Counted from the stretch's first letter, positions 18,034 to 27,226 are shown. The stretch: DNA of 64,000 nucleotides from an uncultured Kordia sp. (GCF_947496985.1 NZ_CANMEZ010000002.1:620001-684000), one strand, 5' to 3'. Numbers and translations are program-made. The notes: generated by a model from the letters alone, not told the origin.

Positions 18034-18063
18034 AAAAAAGCAATGCGAATGCATTGCTTTTAA
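18034..18063 (-). terminator. Terminator of glyS
   Basis: Arms AAAAGCAATGC (18036-18046) and GCATTGCTTTT (18051-18061), 4-nt loop. On the minus strand a T run follows. It lies 22 bp after the glyS stop. Confidence 0.85.
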
Positions 18064-18084
18064 AATAGTATATGTGTCTATAAA

Positions 18085-19626
18085 TTACATTTTCATCAAC
18101 CAAGCGCGCATATCAACTTCCTTCATGATAATACTACGTACATCTTCAATTTTTACGCGTTGTTGTTCCATTGTATCTCTATGGCGAATAGTTACCATGT
18201 TATCTTCTAACGTATCATGATCAACCGTAATACAAAATGGTGTTCCTGCAGCATCTTGTCTTCTGTAACGACGTCCTACAGCATCTTTTTCATCATAAAT
18301 TACATTGAAATCAAACTTTAAGTCATCTATTATTTTACGTGCAATTTCTGGCAAACCATCTTTTTTCACTAATGGTAAGACAGCTGCTTTTGTGGGTGCT
18401 AATACTGCTGGCAATCGTAAAACAGTACGCTCTGAGCCATCCTCCAATGTTTCTTCTATTAAAGAGTTTGAAAAGATTGCTAAAAACATACGATCCAATC
18501 CAATAGAAGTTTCTACTACATACGGAACGTAACTTTCCTTTGCTTCATGATCAAAGTATTGTAATTTTTTACCAGAATGCGTTTCATGTGCTTTCAAATC
18601 GAAATCTGTACGCGAATGAATTCCTTCTAATTCTTTAAAACCGAATGGGAATTTGAACTCAATATCTGCAGCAGCGTCTGCATAGTGTGCTAATTTTTCA
18701 TGATCATGAAAACGGTAATTGTCTGCGCCCATTCCTAATGATAAATGCCACTTCATACGGTTTTCCTTCCAAGCTTCGTACCATTCTTTTTGTGTTCCTG
18801 GCTTTACGAAAAATTGCATTTCCATTTGTTCAAACTCACGTTGTCTAAAGATAAACTGACGTGCTACAATTTCATTACGAAATGCTTTTCCTGTTTGTGC
18901 AATTCCGAAAGGAATCTTCATACGACCCGTTTTTTGGACGTTTAGAAAGTTTACAAAAATACCTTGTGCCGTTTCTGGACGTAAGTATAAATCCATTGCT
19001 GTGTCTGCGGAAGCTCCTAATTTAGTTCCAAACATCAAGTTGAATTGCTTTACTTCTGTCCAGTTTTTTGAACCCGAAACAGGATCTGCAATTTCCAACT
19101 CTTCAATTAACGCTTTTACATCATCTAAATCTTCATTTTCTAAAGATCTCCCTAAGCGTGAAAGAATTGTATTTATTTTTTCTTGGTAGCCTAAAACACG
19201 TCCGTTTGTAGACACAAATTCTTCTTTATTGAATGTATCACCAAAACGTTTTGCTGCTTTTTTGACTTCTTTTTCAATCTTAGCTTCAATTTTAGCACAG
19301 TAATCTTCTACTAAAACATCTGCACGATATCTTTTTTTAGAATCTTTATTATCAATTAAAGGATCATTAAACGCATCAACGTGGCCAGAAGCCTTCCAAG
19401 TAGTTGGATGCATTAGAATTGCAGCATCAATCCCTACTATATTCTCGTTCATCTGCACCATTGCTTTCCACCAATAGTCGCGTATATTTTTCTTTAACTC
19501 TGCTCCATTTTGAGCATAATCGTATACAGCACTTAACCCATCATAAATTTCACTTGATTGAAAAATATAACCGTATTCTTTTGCGTGCGATACTACCTTC
19601 TTAAATTGATCGTCTTGTTTTGCCAT
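18085..19626 (-). CDS. glyS: Glycyl-tRNA synthetase, dimeric type
   Basis: 513 residues, the homodimeric class II glycyl-tRNA synthetase that charges tRNA-Gly. Motif 2 is seen in GKAFRNEIVARQFIFRQREF with the E-x-E-Q-x-E-x-Q-F-F glycine-binding strand. Motif 3 is seen in ETSIGLDRMFLAI. An anticodon-binding domain occupies the C-terminal ~120 residues (APTKAAVLPLVKKDGL to the end). An exact promoter sits only 4 bp before the ATG, implying a leaderless or near-leaderless mRNA. Confidence 0.96.
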   Translation of the reverse strand: MAKQDDQFKKVVSHAKEYGYIFQSSEIYDGLSAVYDYAQNGAELKKNIRDYWWKAMVQMNENIVGIDAAILMHPTTWKASGHVDAFNDPLIDNKDSKKRYRADVLVEDYCAKIEAKIEKEVKKAAKRFGDTFNKEEFVSTNGRVLGYQEKINTILSRLGRSLENEDLDDVKALIEELEIADPVSGSKNWTEVKQFNLMFGTKLGASADTAMDLYLRPETAQGIFVNFLNVQKTGRMKIPFGIAQTGKAFRNEIVARQFIFRQREFEQMEMQFFVKPGTQKEWYEAWKENRMKWHLSLGMGADNYRFHDHEKLAHYADAAADIEFKFPFGFKELEGIHSRTDFDLKAHETHSGKKLQYFDHEAKESYVPYVVETSIGLDRMFLAIFSNSLIEETLEDGSERTVLRLPAVLAPTKAAVLPLVKKDGLPEIARKIIDDLKFDFNVIYDEKDAVGRRYRRQDAAGTPFCITVDHDTLEDNMVTIRHRDTMEQQRVKIEDVRSIIMKEVDMRAWLMKM

Positions 19627-19630
19627 GCCG

Positions 19631-19661
19631 CAAATATAAAACGTTTGTGAATCAGCTACAA
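19631..19661 (-). promoter_or_regulatory. Consensus promoter abutting the glyS start codon
   Basis: On the minus strand TTG (19661-19659), a 20-nt spacer, then TATATTTG (19638-19631), a perfect Bacteroidota promoter. The -7 box ends 4 bp before the ATG at 19626, so transcription should begin at or next to the start codon. Confidence 0.65.
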
Positions 19662-19662
19662 G

Positions 19663-20217
19663 CTATTTTTTAGCGATATACACAAAAGCTGGTGGAATAT
19701 TAAAAGCTTCAAAGGATAATTTTACATTATCATGAAATACTTCTTTCAGTTTTTTGTAATAGGTAAGACTGTATTGATATTGAACAAATAAGCTATCTTT
19801 TTCCATTGCTGCATAAGAATTGTCTAGGATTCGATCACTTATTTCTGTAGGAATATTGGTTAAAGGTAAGCTCGAAATAATACAATCTGCTTTGTCATAT
19901 CCATGTTTTTTTAGAATTGGCGTAATGTCTTCTGCAGATACTTTTTCGATAATTAATTGAGAATGTTTGATTTTATCTAACGATTCAATAAACTTTTCAT
20001 TTATTTCAAAAGTAATCAGTTTTGTATGTGGTTGAATTCTTTTTAAAATTTCTTTGGTAATGATTCCATTTCCTGGGCCGAATTCCACAATTACTTTTAC
20101 TGTAGAAAAATCAATGTTGTTAACGATTCTGCGTGATAAAAATCGTGAACTTGGAAAAATAGTTCCCGAAGTTTTGATATCACGTATCGCTTCTCTAAAA
20201 AATTTTAATCTATCCAA
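19663..20217 (-). CDS. SAM-dependent methyltransferase, phospholipid N-methyltransferase-like
   Basis: 184 residues. SAM motif I VEFGPGNGIITKEIL lies at about 43-57, and an acidic strand-2 residue follows in TFEINEKF. A motif IV-like IISSLPLTNIP lies at about 113-123. The architecture (short N-terminal helix with GTIFPSSRFLSRRIV, then an RsmA-like core) matches the PmtA-like/COG3963 phospholipid N-methyltransferase group rather than true RsmA, because N-x-P-Y is replaced by S-L-P-L. The substrate is not proven. It is 36 bp upstream of the glyS start in the same direction. Confidence 0.72.
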   Translation of the reverse strand: MDRLKFFREAIRDIKTSGTIFPSSRFLSRRIVNNIDFSTVKVIVEFGPGNGIITKEILKRIQPHTKLITFEINEKFIESLDKIKHSQLIIEKVSAEDITPILKKHGYDKADCIISSLPLTNIPTEISDRILDNSYAAMEKDSLFVQYQYSLTYYKKLKEVFHDNVKLSFEAFNIPPAFVYIAKK

Positions 20218-20368
20218 ACGAGGAGATTTTTAATATGACTGATGAATGTTTTTGAATCTAACGCGAAGTAAAGAAAATATTCAGAATATCATGCCTTTTT
20301 TAAGCTATTCTTTACATTTTTGATTGTAAGAATTGGTAAGTGCAGAAAATTACTACTGAAAAACAGGG

Positions 20369-20740
20369 TTACATAGCTCCGTCAAACTTTCGCTGCAATT
20401 GTCTATTCGTTTTTCGCAATGTGAGTAATTGTTTTCGGTAACTAATAATACTATCGTAGTCTAAAACAGATTTTTCTACTTTTTTTAGTAACTCCTTAGC
20501 TTTCCTCCGTTCAGATTTTAAAATAGACCGATCCGTAGTATTTAGTTTAGCTAAATGATCATAGTTTTTAATGATATCCATTAACTCTTCACGCATCAAT
20601 ACTTTTTCAGTATCCAGATAATCGTTCATTTCTCTATTATCATTATAATTAAAAATAGAGATAAGTACCATTGAGACAGTCATCGCTGCTAAAGCAATCA
20701 GTAATATTTTCTGAATTGTATCTTTTGTGACGCCACTCAT
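20369..20740 (-). CDS. Small membrane-anchored coiled-coil protein
   Basis: 123 residues. One N-terminal TM helix (about 10-31) is followed by a charged helical tail with heptad character to the C-terminus (KNYDHLAKLNTTDRSILKSERRKAKELL...). I do not recognise a family. It is divergent from comF by 52 bp. Neither neighbour suggests a function. Confidence 0.6.
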   Translation of the reverse strand: MSGVTKDTIQKILLIALAAMTVSMVLISIFNYNDNREMNDYLDTEKVLMREELMDIIKNYDHLAKLNTTDRSILKSERRKAKELLKKVEKSVLDYDSIISYRKQLLTLRKTNRQLQRKFDGAM

Positions 20741-20792
20741 AAAAAAAGTAGTACTTTTAGTCTGGTATATGTTAAAATATTAATGTTTCAAG

Positions 20793-21482
20793 TTGGTAAA
20801 GATATTAAATTATATTGTTTCTTCCTTTTTTCCCGCGGTTTGCTTAGGTTGCTCTGATAAATTATTACATCAAGAACTTCATATCTGTACACATTGTCGG
20901 CATAATTTACCTTTTACTTCTTATCATAAACATGCACAAAATCCTGTAATGAATAGCTTTTATGGTCGTGTTTTGCTCGAAAATGCAACAGCATTACTTC
21001 ATTACAAGAAAAATGGAATGGTACAACAATTAGTGCATCAATTAAAGTATAAAGGACAACAAGAAATTGGTACTGTATTTGGAAATTTACTTGGAAACGA
21101 TTTAAAAAATGAAACTTCGTATCAAAGTATTACACATGTAATTCCCGTTCCTTTACACAAAAAACGATTCCAAAAACGCGGTTATAATCAGGTAACTACG
21201 TTTGGAAAACAATTGGCTACACATTTACAAGCGAATTATGTGGATGATGTATTGGTAAAAGTAAGCAACAACAAAACACAAGCCTTTAAAAAGCGTGCAG
21301 CACGTTGGATGACGACACAACATTCTTTTGAAATTGAAAATGCTGAAAAATTGGAACACGCACATATTCTTCTTGTAGATGATATTATTACGACAGGAGC
21401 AACGTTGGAAGCTTGTGCGAATGCGCTTAAAAAAATACCAAATATTAAAATTAGCATCGCAACTATGTCAATAGCGAGTTAA
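20793..21482 (+). CDS. comF: ComF-family phosphoribosyltransferase-like protein
   Basis: 229 residues with a TTG start. No ATG fits, because the nearest in-frame upstream ATG is cut off by a stop and the next internal Met would remove the zinc ribbon. A four-Cys zinc ribbon (C17-x2-C20 and C32-x2-C35) precedes a type I phosphoribosyltransferase domain with the PRPP loop ILLVDDIITTGATL (about 189-202). ComF/GntX proteins are linked to DNA uptake and recombination. In Bacteroidota the exact role is unproven. Confidence 0.9.
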   Translation: MVKILNYIVSSFFPAVCLGCSDKLLHQELHICTHCRHNLPFTSYHKHAQNPVMNSFYGRVLLENATALLHYKKNGMVQQLVHQLKYKGQQEIGTVFGNLLGNDLKNETSYQSITHVIPVPLHKKRFQKRGYNQVTTFGKQLATHLQANYVDDVLVKVSNNKTQAFKKRAARWMTTQHSFEIENAEKLEHAHILLVDDIITTGATLEACANALKKIPNIKISIATMSIAS

Positions 21483-21543
21483 AACGTTCGTATGTACCAA
21501 AAATAATTAGTTTATTTGTACCATATTATTTTAGTTATCATTA

Positions 21544-23160
21544 ATGAAACATCGTTTATTATTTTTCAGTATTGCAGCACTTCTCTTTTTATCATTGATA
21601 AATTGTGCCAAACGAGGCGTTCCATCAGGTGGAGATCCTGACACAGAGCCTCCAAAAATGGTAAAGTCGCAACCTGAAGAATTTACTACTAATTTTGACC
21701 AGAAACGTATTCGGATTTATTTTAATGAATATATTAAAGTAAAAGATATTCGAAAACAATTAATTATTTCGCCACCAATAAAGGAAGGTGGTTATACTGT
21801 ATACCCACAAAGTGGCGCTAGTAAATATATTGATATCCAAATTACAGATACACTTCAAAAAAACACTACATATTCCTTTAATTTTGGACAAAGTATTGTA
21901 GATAATAATGAAGAAAATCCATATGAATATTTTAAATATGTATTTTCTACTGGTGATTATATTGATTCGTTAGAAGTTGGTGGAGCGATTAAAGATGCAT
22001 TGGATAAAAATCCTGAAACTTTTGTTTCTGTGATGTTATATGAAATTGATTCTACATATAACGATTCTACCATTTATAAAAAAGTACCAACGTACATCAC
22101 AAATACTTTAGATAGTGTTTCAGACTTTAAGCTTTCAAACTTACGTGCAGGAACATATAAGTTGGTTGCTATGAAAGATGTTGCTAACAATTATTTATTC
22201 AATCCAAAAACAGACAAAATTGGTTATGTGGAAGAAGAAGTAACTGTTCCTACAGACTCTTTGTATACAATCACTTTGTTTAAAGAAATTCCTGCTTTTA
22301 AAGCTACACGTCCAGCGCAAATTTCTAAAGAAATGATTGCTTTTGGCTATGAAGGTAAAAGCAAAGACATGAAGATTGACTTAGTATCAAAAGTATCTGA
22401 CAGCTTTCGATATAAAATTACACAAGACCCTAAAAAAGACACACTTCGATATTGGTTTAAGCATTTAACGCCGAAAACAGATTCATTGATTTTTAATGTT
22501 TCTAAAGGAACATATGCTAAAGAATTTACTGTAAAACTGAAAGATTTAGAAGGTGATTCTTTACAATTAAAAACAAGTCACAGAGGTGGAATTCCATTAA
22601 ATGCCGATTTTAGTATTAGCGCTAATACACCAATTGTTGCTATTGATAAAAATATTATTTCGATTCAGAATAAAGATTCTGTTGCAGTAGAATTTACGTC
22701 AAAATTTAATGAAGAAAAAAATCGTTTAGATATCTTATTCGATAAAGAAGAAAGTCAGCGTTATACGGTAACTATGATGCCCAAAACAATTACGGACTTC
22801 TATGAAGAAGCCAATGATACCTTAAATTACACATTGACGACAAAAGCTAAAACGGAATATGCAAATATTAAATTGACACTCCAAAATGCTAAAGAATATC
22901 CATTAATTATTCAAATTGTCACTGACAAACTTGAAGTCATTGCTGAGAAATATATTACAGAACCTAAACCTACATACGATTTTCTAAACATTGAGCCTCA
23001 AAACATTTTCATTAGAGCAATATTTGACACTAATAAAAACGGAAAATGGGATACTGGAAATTTCTTGAAAAATATTCAACCTGAACGTGTTGCTTATATT
23101 CAAAAGAAAATTGAATTAAGAGCCAATTGGGATTGGGATGAAACGTTTATTTTTAAGTAA
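21544..23160 (+). CDS. Ig-like (Big_5) domain lipoprotein
   Basis: 538 residues. A lipoprotein signal peptide ends at the lipobox L-I-N-C (Cys ~21). The mature N-terminus (RGVPSGGDPDTEPPKMVKSQP) leads into a bacterial Ig-like Big_5 domain (about 40-140, IRIYFNEYIKVKDIRKQLIISPP, then YSFNFGQSIVDNNE). Beta-rich repeats continue to the C-terminus. It is probably an outer-membrane-anchored lipoprotein conserved in flavobacteria. No enzymatic motif is seen. Confidence 0.82.
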   Translation: MKHRLLFFSIAALLFLSLINCAKRGVPSGGDPDTEPPKMVKSQPEEFTTNFDQKRIRIYFNEYIKVKDIRKQLIISPPIKEGGYTVYPQSGASKYIDIQITDTLQKNTTYSFNFGQSIVDNNEENPYEYFKYVFSTGDYIDSLEVGGAIKDALDKNPETFVSVMLYEIDSTYNDSTIYKKVPTYITNTLDSVSDFKLSNLRAGTYKLVAMKDVANNYLFNPKTDKIGYVEEEVTVPTDSLYTITLFKEIPAFKATRPAQISKEMIAFGYEGKSKDMKIDLVSKVSDSFRYKITQDPKKDTLRYWFKHLTPKTDSLIFNVSKGTYAKEFTVKLKDLEGDSLQLKTSHRGGIPLNADFSISANTPIVAIDKNIISIQNKDSVAVEFTSKFNEEKNRLDILFDKEESQRYTVTMMPKTITDFYEEANDTLNYTLTTKAKTEYANIKLTLQNAKEYPLIIQIVTDKLEVIAEKYITEPKPTYDFLNIEPQNIFIRAIFDTNKNGKWDTGNFLKNIQPERVAYIQKKIELRANWDWDETFIFK

Positions 23161-23233
23161 AAAGTATTTTTTAACACTTCAAAACCATTCTTTTTTTGTA
23201 ATTCATTGTTTTAACCTTTTAAAGAGATATGAA

Positions 23234-24016
23234 TTACGACAACACAAAAGCATCTTTATCATCTAAAAACTTCAACTTATTTCGATAGGTTTCAATGTTC
23301 GATTTTGTAAGCGTTATTATTGCTGTTTCTTCCGTGTTGGGTTCAATACTTGTTAGTTTTTCACCTAAAACATCATACGCTGCACAATGCCCAGGATATT
23401 CATGCGAATTTGCGTCAAGCCCTACTCTATTTACACCAATACAATAACTCATGTTTTCTATAGCACGTGCTTTCAACAACGCGTCCCAAGCACTAATTCT
23501 TGGTTTTGGCCAATTAGCAACATATAGCAATACATCATAACTTTCTACATTTCTAGCCCAAACAGGAAAGCGCAAATCATAACAAATTAATGGGCAAATT
23601 TTCCAACCTTTATAGGTAATGATATTTTTTTCAGCTCCAGCTGTATACACTTCATGTTCACCTGCTAGTGTAAATGTATGTCGCTTATCATAGGTTTCAA
23701 CAACTCCAGATGGCAACACAAAAATGGATCTATTATAATGATTTCCATGTTCAGTAATCACTAAACTTCCTGTAATTGCAGCATTCTTTTCTTTAGCTAA
23801 TTTTTTCAACCAAGTTAGTGTTTCACCTTCCATTTCTTCAGCAACTTGTGCTGGATTCATAGTAAAACCAGAGGTAAACATTTCTGGTAAAACAATTAAA
23901 TCGACAGATGTTGAAATAGCTTTTATTTTTTGGTCTAACTGCAAACGATTTTCTGCTGGATGTTCCCAAACAAGATTGGTTTGTATCAATGCTACTTTTA
24001 ATTCTTGGTTTTCCAT
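23234..24016 (-). CDS. Omega-amidase / carbon-nitrogen hydrolase
   Basis: 260 residues of the nitrilase superfamily with the full catalytic triad: Glu45 (LPEMFTSGF), Lys111 (YDKRHTF) and Cys145 (PLICYDLRFPVW). The context around Cys145 is that of the omega-amidase (YafV/Nit2) branch, which hydrolyses alpha-ketoglutaramate and alpha-ketosuccinamate, products of Gln/Asn transaminases. A methionine aminotransferase of the matching kind is encoded at 32.7 kb, so a shared methionine-salvage role is plausible. Confidence 0.88.
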   Translation of the reverse strand: MENQELKVALIQTNLVWEHPAENRLQLDQKIKAISTSVDLIVLPEMFTSGFTMNPAQVAEEMEGETLTWLKKLAKEKNAAITGSLVITEHGNHYNRSIFVLPSGVVETYDKRHTFTLAGEHEVYTAGAEKNIITYKGWKICPLICYDLRFPVWARNVESYDVLLYVANWPKPRISAWDALLKARAIENMSYCIGVNRVGLDANSHEYPGHCAAYDVLGEKLTSIEPNTEETAIITLTKSNIETYRNKLKFLDDKDAFVLS

Positions 24017-24154
24017 TTGCTTCGCAAGTTTTAGTACGAGGCATGAAATTACAAAATATCTACAGCATAACGCAAATGTTAAGTATGGTTTTTCCGTAAC
24101 TGATTCGTAGTATGTTTTTATAACTTGAAAATCATTAACCTAAAATCAAATCTT

Positions 24155-24289
24155 ATGTTAAAAAATATTGAAAAGATTGGGAAACCATTAAGCAAAAAGG
24201 AACAACAAGCAATTAATGGAGGAGGAATTTGTTGTAACTATTCTCCAGAGAGAAATTGTTGTCATCTTACAAATCCTTGGGATGATTAA
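24155..24289 (+). CDS. Bacteriocin-like double-glycine leader peptide
   Basis: 44 residues starting MLKNIEKIGKPLSKKEQQ and reaching A-I-N-G-G-G. This is the classical double-glycine bacteriocin leader common in flavobacteria and unlike the L-x-L-x-K lanthipeptide leaders elsewhere here. The 20-odd-residue core has two vicinal Cys pairs (ICCNYS and RNCCHL), suited to disulfides. A UUCG-capped terminator follows within 6 bp, so the gene is monocistronic. It is divergent from the omega-amidase and convergent with the LytTR operon. Confidence 0.7.
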   Translation: MLKNIEKIGKPLSKKEQQAINGGGICCNYSPERNCCHLTNPWDD

Positions 24290-24294
24290 TTTTT

Positions 24295-24320
24295 AAGTGA
24301 ACTTCGGTTCACTTTCTATT
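24295..24320 (+). terminator. UUCG-loop terminator of the 44-residue peptide gene
   Basis: Arms AAGTGAAC (24295-24302) and GTTCACTT (24307-24314) enclose a TTCG tetraloop, with a T-rich tail. Confidence 0.75.
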
Positions 24321-24325
24321 TTCTA

Positions 24326-25030
24326 TTATTTTACATTAATATCCAGTACTTCAAATAGTTTCGCTTTAAAAGTTCTACCTATTGGAATGCGTTTATCGTG
24401 AATATACACTTCATTTCCAGTAATTTTATCTACGTGTTTTACATTAATCACAAACGATTTATGAATTTGAATGAATTGCTGTTGTGGCAACTTCTCTTTC
24501 CATGTACGCAAACTTGCAATGAATGATAACTTTTGTTGTTTACTTACTAAGGTTAAATAATTTCGTTCCGATTCTACATAATAAATATCTTGAAACTGTA
24601 TTTTATGAAACGTCTTATCAACATTTAAAAACAAGGTGTCTGAAGGTGTTTTTGGTGTTTCTACCTGTAATACTTTTGGTTGATTTCGTTGTGTTTTTTG
24701 AATTGCTTTTAGAAAACGTTCCAACGAAAATGGCTTGACCAAATAATCAATAATTGTTTCAAACTCAAAACTCTCCACTGCATAATCAGGATATGCCGTT
24801 GTCATAATAATGGTTGGCGGATTTTTTAGCGTTCGCAGAAAGCTTAAACCAGAAATATCAGGTAAATTAATGTCTAAAAAAATCAAATCGATTTCTTCAG
24901 AATATAATGTATCATATGCTTTTAATGCTGCATTGAATGTGTCAACTAATTCTAAATGTGATACTTTATTAATATAATTCTTTAGAATGCGCTGTGCAGG
25001 AATTTCATCTTCTATTATGATACATTTCAT
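24326..25030 (-). CDS. LytTR-family response regulator
   Basis: 234 residues from the ATG at 25030. The receiver domain has acidic pocket E7-D8 and phospho-acceptor Asp53 (IFLDINLPD), Thr in MTTAYPDYAVESF, and Lys in VKPF. A LytTR DNA-binding domain (about 135-232) carries FIQIHKSFVINVKHV. The start overlaps the kinase stop as ATGA, so translation is coupled. LytTR regulators of this type usually control small sets of envelope or virulence genes. Confidence 0.93.
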   Translation of the reverse strand: MKCIIIEDEIPAQRILKNYINKVSHLELVDTFNAALKAYDTLYSEEIDLIFLDINLPDISGLSFLRTLKNPPTIIMTTAYPDYAVESFEFETIIDYLVKPFSLERFLKAIQKTQRNQPKVLQVETPKTPSDTLFLNVDKTFHKIQFQDIYYVESERNYLTLVSKQQKLSFIASLRTWKEKLPQQQFIQIHKSFVINVKHVDKITGNEVYIHDKRIPIGRTFKAKLFEVLDINVK

Positions 25031-25995
25031 GAGAGTTGTAGTTTCAAAGTGACACAATATTTTTCATCAGCAGCGATCATAAGTTCATATTTATCTTTAT
25101 AAATTAATTCCAAGCGTTTCTTTAAATTTTGCAATCCAATCTTGTCTTCTTCTGTTTCCTTTGTTGGATCAAATTCATTTGTACACACACATTCCAATTC
25201 ACCATTTTGTACATTTATATGCAAATCAATTATGCTATCAATAATACTGTGTTTAAATGCATTTTCAATAATTGTAATTAACAACAATGGTGCTACTTCA
25301 TAGTTTGTACGATCTGTCTGCTTCGTATATTCAATCGTTTTGATGCCTTCTGTGCGAATCTCTTGAAATTTAATATAATTGTCAATAAAAGTGAGTTCTT
25401 TTTCTAACATAACAAACGTAGCATTGCTTTCATACAATACATGTTTCAAATTATTGGACAACATTAAAATTAAATCAGGAACTTGTCCTGGTTTTTCTAA
25501 TGAATAGGAATAAATCGTATTTAAATTATTGAACAATACATGTGGATTTATCTGCGATTTTAAAAACTTTAGCTCCATTTCCGTATGTTTTCGTTCAATA
25601 GCTTCTACTTCATCCTTCTTTTTTAAATAACGAAATAACATCCAAATAAAAGAGAAAAAGATAATTGGTACAATTGTTTGCCACACATAATCCGACAAAC
25701 ATTTTACCACACTACAGCCACATTGCGCAAATACATTACAATATAGTTGCGTTGCAAAAAAACTGATGAGTGTTATGACCAAAATATACAATGTATACCA
25801 TTTTTTCTTTTCAAAAAAAGGCAGCAATACGAAGTCGTTTACATATACAATGGTTACTAAAATAGATAAGTATTGTAAAAAGGGATTTTCTGTCCAATAG
25901 TAATGAGAGAAGTAAAATAACGAAACAAAAATGAACAACGCCCAGAATAAAATGTGAATCAGGATTTTAGAAATTCTATAGCTAAAAAAGTTCAT
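25027..25995 (-). CDS. LytS-type sensor histidine kinase (His_kinase family)
   Basis: 322 residues from ATG 25995. An in-frame ATG at 26067 would add 24 residues of unlikely sequence. Four membrane helices (about 11-30, 41-58, 68-86 and 106-122) precede a His_kinase domain with the phospho-acceptor His152 (KSQINPHVLFNNLN) and a HATPase with N-box IIENAFKHS. There is no periplasmic sensor domain. It probably phosphorylates the LytTR regulator with which it overlaps by 4 bp. Confidence 0.9.
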   Translation of the reverse strand: MNFFSYRISKILIHILFWALFIFVSLFYFSHYYWTENPFLQYLSILVTIVYVNDFVLLPFFEKKKWYTLYILVITLISFFATQLYCNVFAQCGCSVVKCLSDYVWQTIVPIIFFSFIWMLFRYLKKKDEVEAIERKHTEMELKFLKSQINPHVLFNNLNTIYSYSLEKPGQVPDLILMLSNNLKHVLYESNATFVMLEKELTFIDNYIKFQEIRTEGIKTIEYTKQTDRTNYEVAPLLLITIIENAFKHSIIDSIIDLHINVQNGELECVCTNEFDPTKETEEDKIGLQNLKKRLELIYKDKYELMIAADEKYCVTLKLQLS

Positions 25996-26218
25996 ATTGT
26001 AGTTTTTACAAGCATTCAAAGTACTAAGAAACCTAGAATTGTTCAAATATAAATGGACAAAATACATTCTTTACTGTATAAACTTCTCTTTTTGATACAA
26101 GAAATACATCTTTTCCTAAAATGCTTTTCATAAAGGTATTCGCGCATGCTGTACATTTTTTTAGCAAACCTTTTTGGGTTGAACGAGTTTTGAGGTATCA
26201 ATTTAAAATAACCAAAAA

Positions 26219-27109
26219 ATGAACAGACTTTTTACAACACTACTAACACTTTTTTTATGTCAAATTTTGCTTTCGCAAGAACTCAATCAAGTTACAAAAG
26301 ACACTAGAGGACGTGAAAAAATGTTAGGAGAAATTAATAAAAGTGGGCTTACGCAAAACTCTTTTAATACATGGTTTACTCCAAATTACGAAGCGTACGA
26401 ACCGAATGTAGAAATTACAGAAAAACTACAACGAAAACTCAAAAAATATACAATTACTGTTTTTATGGGAACTTGGTGTGGCGATAGCAAACGTGAAGTC
26501 CCAAAGTTTTATAAAGTATTAGAAGCTGCCAATTTTCCTGAAAGTAATTTGCGTGTTGTCGGACTTAATAATGGTCGCGAACATTACAAACAAGGACCTA
26601 ATGGTGAAGAAATAGGCATGAACATTCATCGAGTCCCTACGTTTATTGTATATAATAAAAGAGGAAAAGAAATTGGACGTATTGTAGAACATCCTGTGGA
26701 AAGTTTTGAGGCCGACTTATTAAAAATTTGTCGCAAAAAATCATACCAACACAAGTATCAAGTTGTCACTGAATTAGATAATATATTTAAGAAAAAAGGA
26801 GAAAATTATGTTACTAAAAACACAGAAAAAGTGATTTCTAAATTAAAGCCTTTTTTAAAAAATTCAAGAGAATTAAATACGTATGGATATATGTTGCTTC
26901 GTTCAAAAGCAAAAGAAATTTCAAAAGCTATTACCGTTTTTACTATTAATACACAACTCTTTCCAGAAGATAAAAACTGTTATGATAGCTTGGCTGAAGC
27001 ATACTATGAAACAAAAGAATATGAAAAAGCAAAAGAAAATTACGCCAAAGTGTTGGCTTTAGATGCAAATGACGCAAATGCAAAAACAATGCTAGCAAAA
27101 ATGCAGTAA
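26219..27109 (+). CDS. Secreted thioredoxin-fold protein with C-terminal TPRs
   Basis: 296 residues. A signal peptide (1-20) is followed by a thioredoxin-like domain (about 65-170) whose active site is W86-C-G-D-S90. This is a C-x-x-S site rather than C-x-x-C. The cis-Pro region is IHRVPTFIVY. The last ~80 residues form a TPR pair (LAEAYYETKEYEKAKENYAKVLALD). A single Cys at the active site favours a mixed-disulfide or isomerase-like role over a classical reductase. It is probably periplasmic. Confidence 0.83.
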   Translation: MNRLFTTLLTLFLCQILLSQELNQVTKDTRGREKMLGEINKSGLTQNSFNTWFTPNYEAYEPNVEITEKLQRKLKKYTITVFMGTWCGDSKREVPKFYKVLEAANFPESNLRVVGLNNGREHYKQGPNGEEIGMNIHRVPTFIVYNKRGKEIGRIVEHPVESFEADLLKICRKKSYQHKYQVVTELDNIFKKKGENYVTKNTEKVISKLKPFLKNSRELNTYGYMLLRSKAKEISKAITVFTINTQLFPEDKNCYDSLAEAYYETKEYEKAKENYAKVLALDANDANAKTMLAKMQ

Positions 27110-27138
27110 TAATTACTTATCAACGCAAAGTTTGTTTG

Positions 27139-27184
27139 AAAAGCGACGCTTCTCCTTGTGAGATTATAGCGTTGCTTTTTGTTT
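27139..27184 (+). terminator. Terminator after the thioredoxin-TPR gene
   Basis: Twelve-base arms AAAAGCGACGCT (27139-27150) and AGCGTTGCTTTT (27168-27179) with one G-T pair, then a T run. Confidence 0.75.
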
Positions 27185-27226
27185 TTAAACACAGTATCCT
27201 ATTTTTATTATTCTTATTTTAGACGC

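Noticed and set aside
19663-20217. Second rsmA-like methyltransferase as a duplicate of ksgA
   Set aside because: It is 184 residues, lacks the N-x-P-Y motif and the C-terminal RsmA domain, so the phospholipid-methyltransferase-like group fits better.
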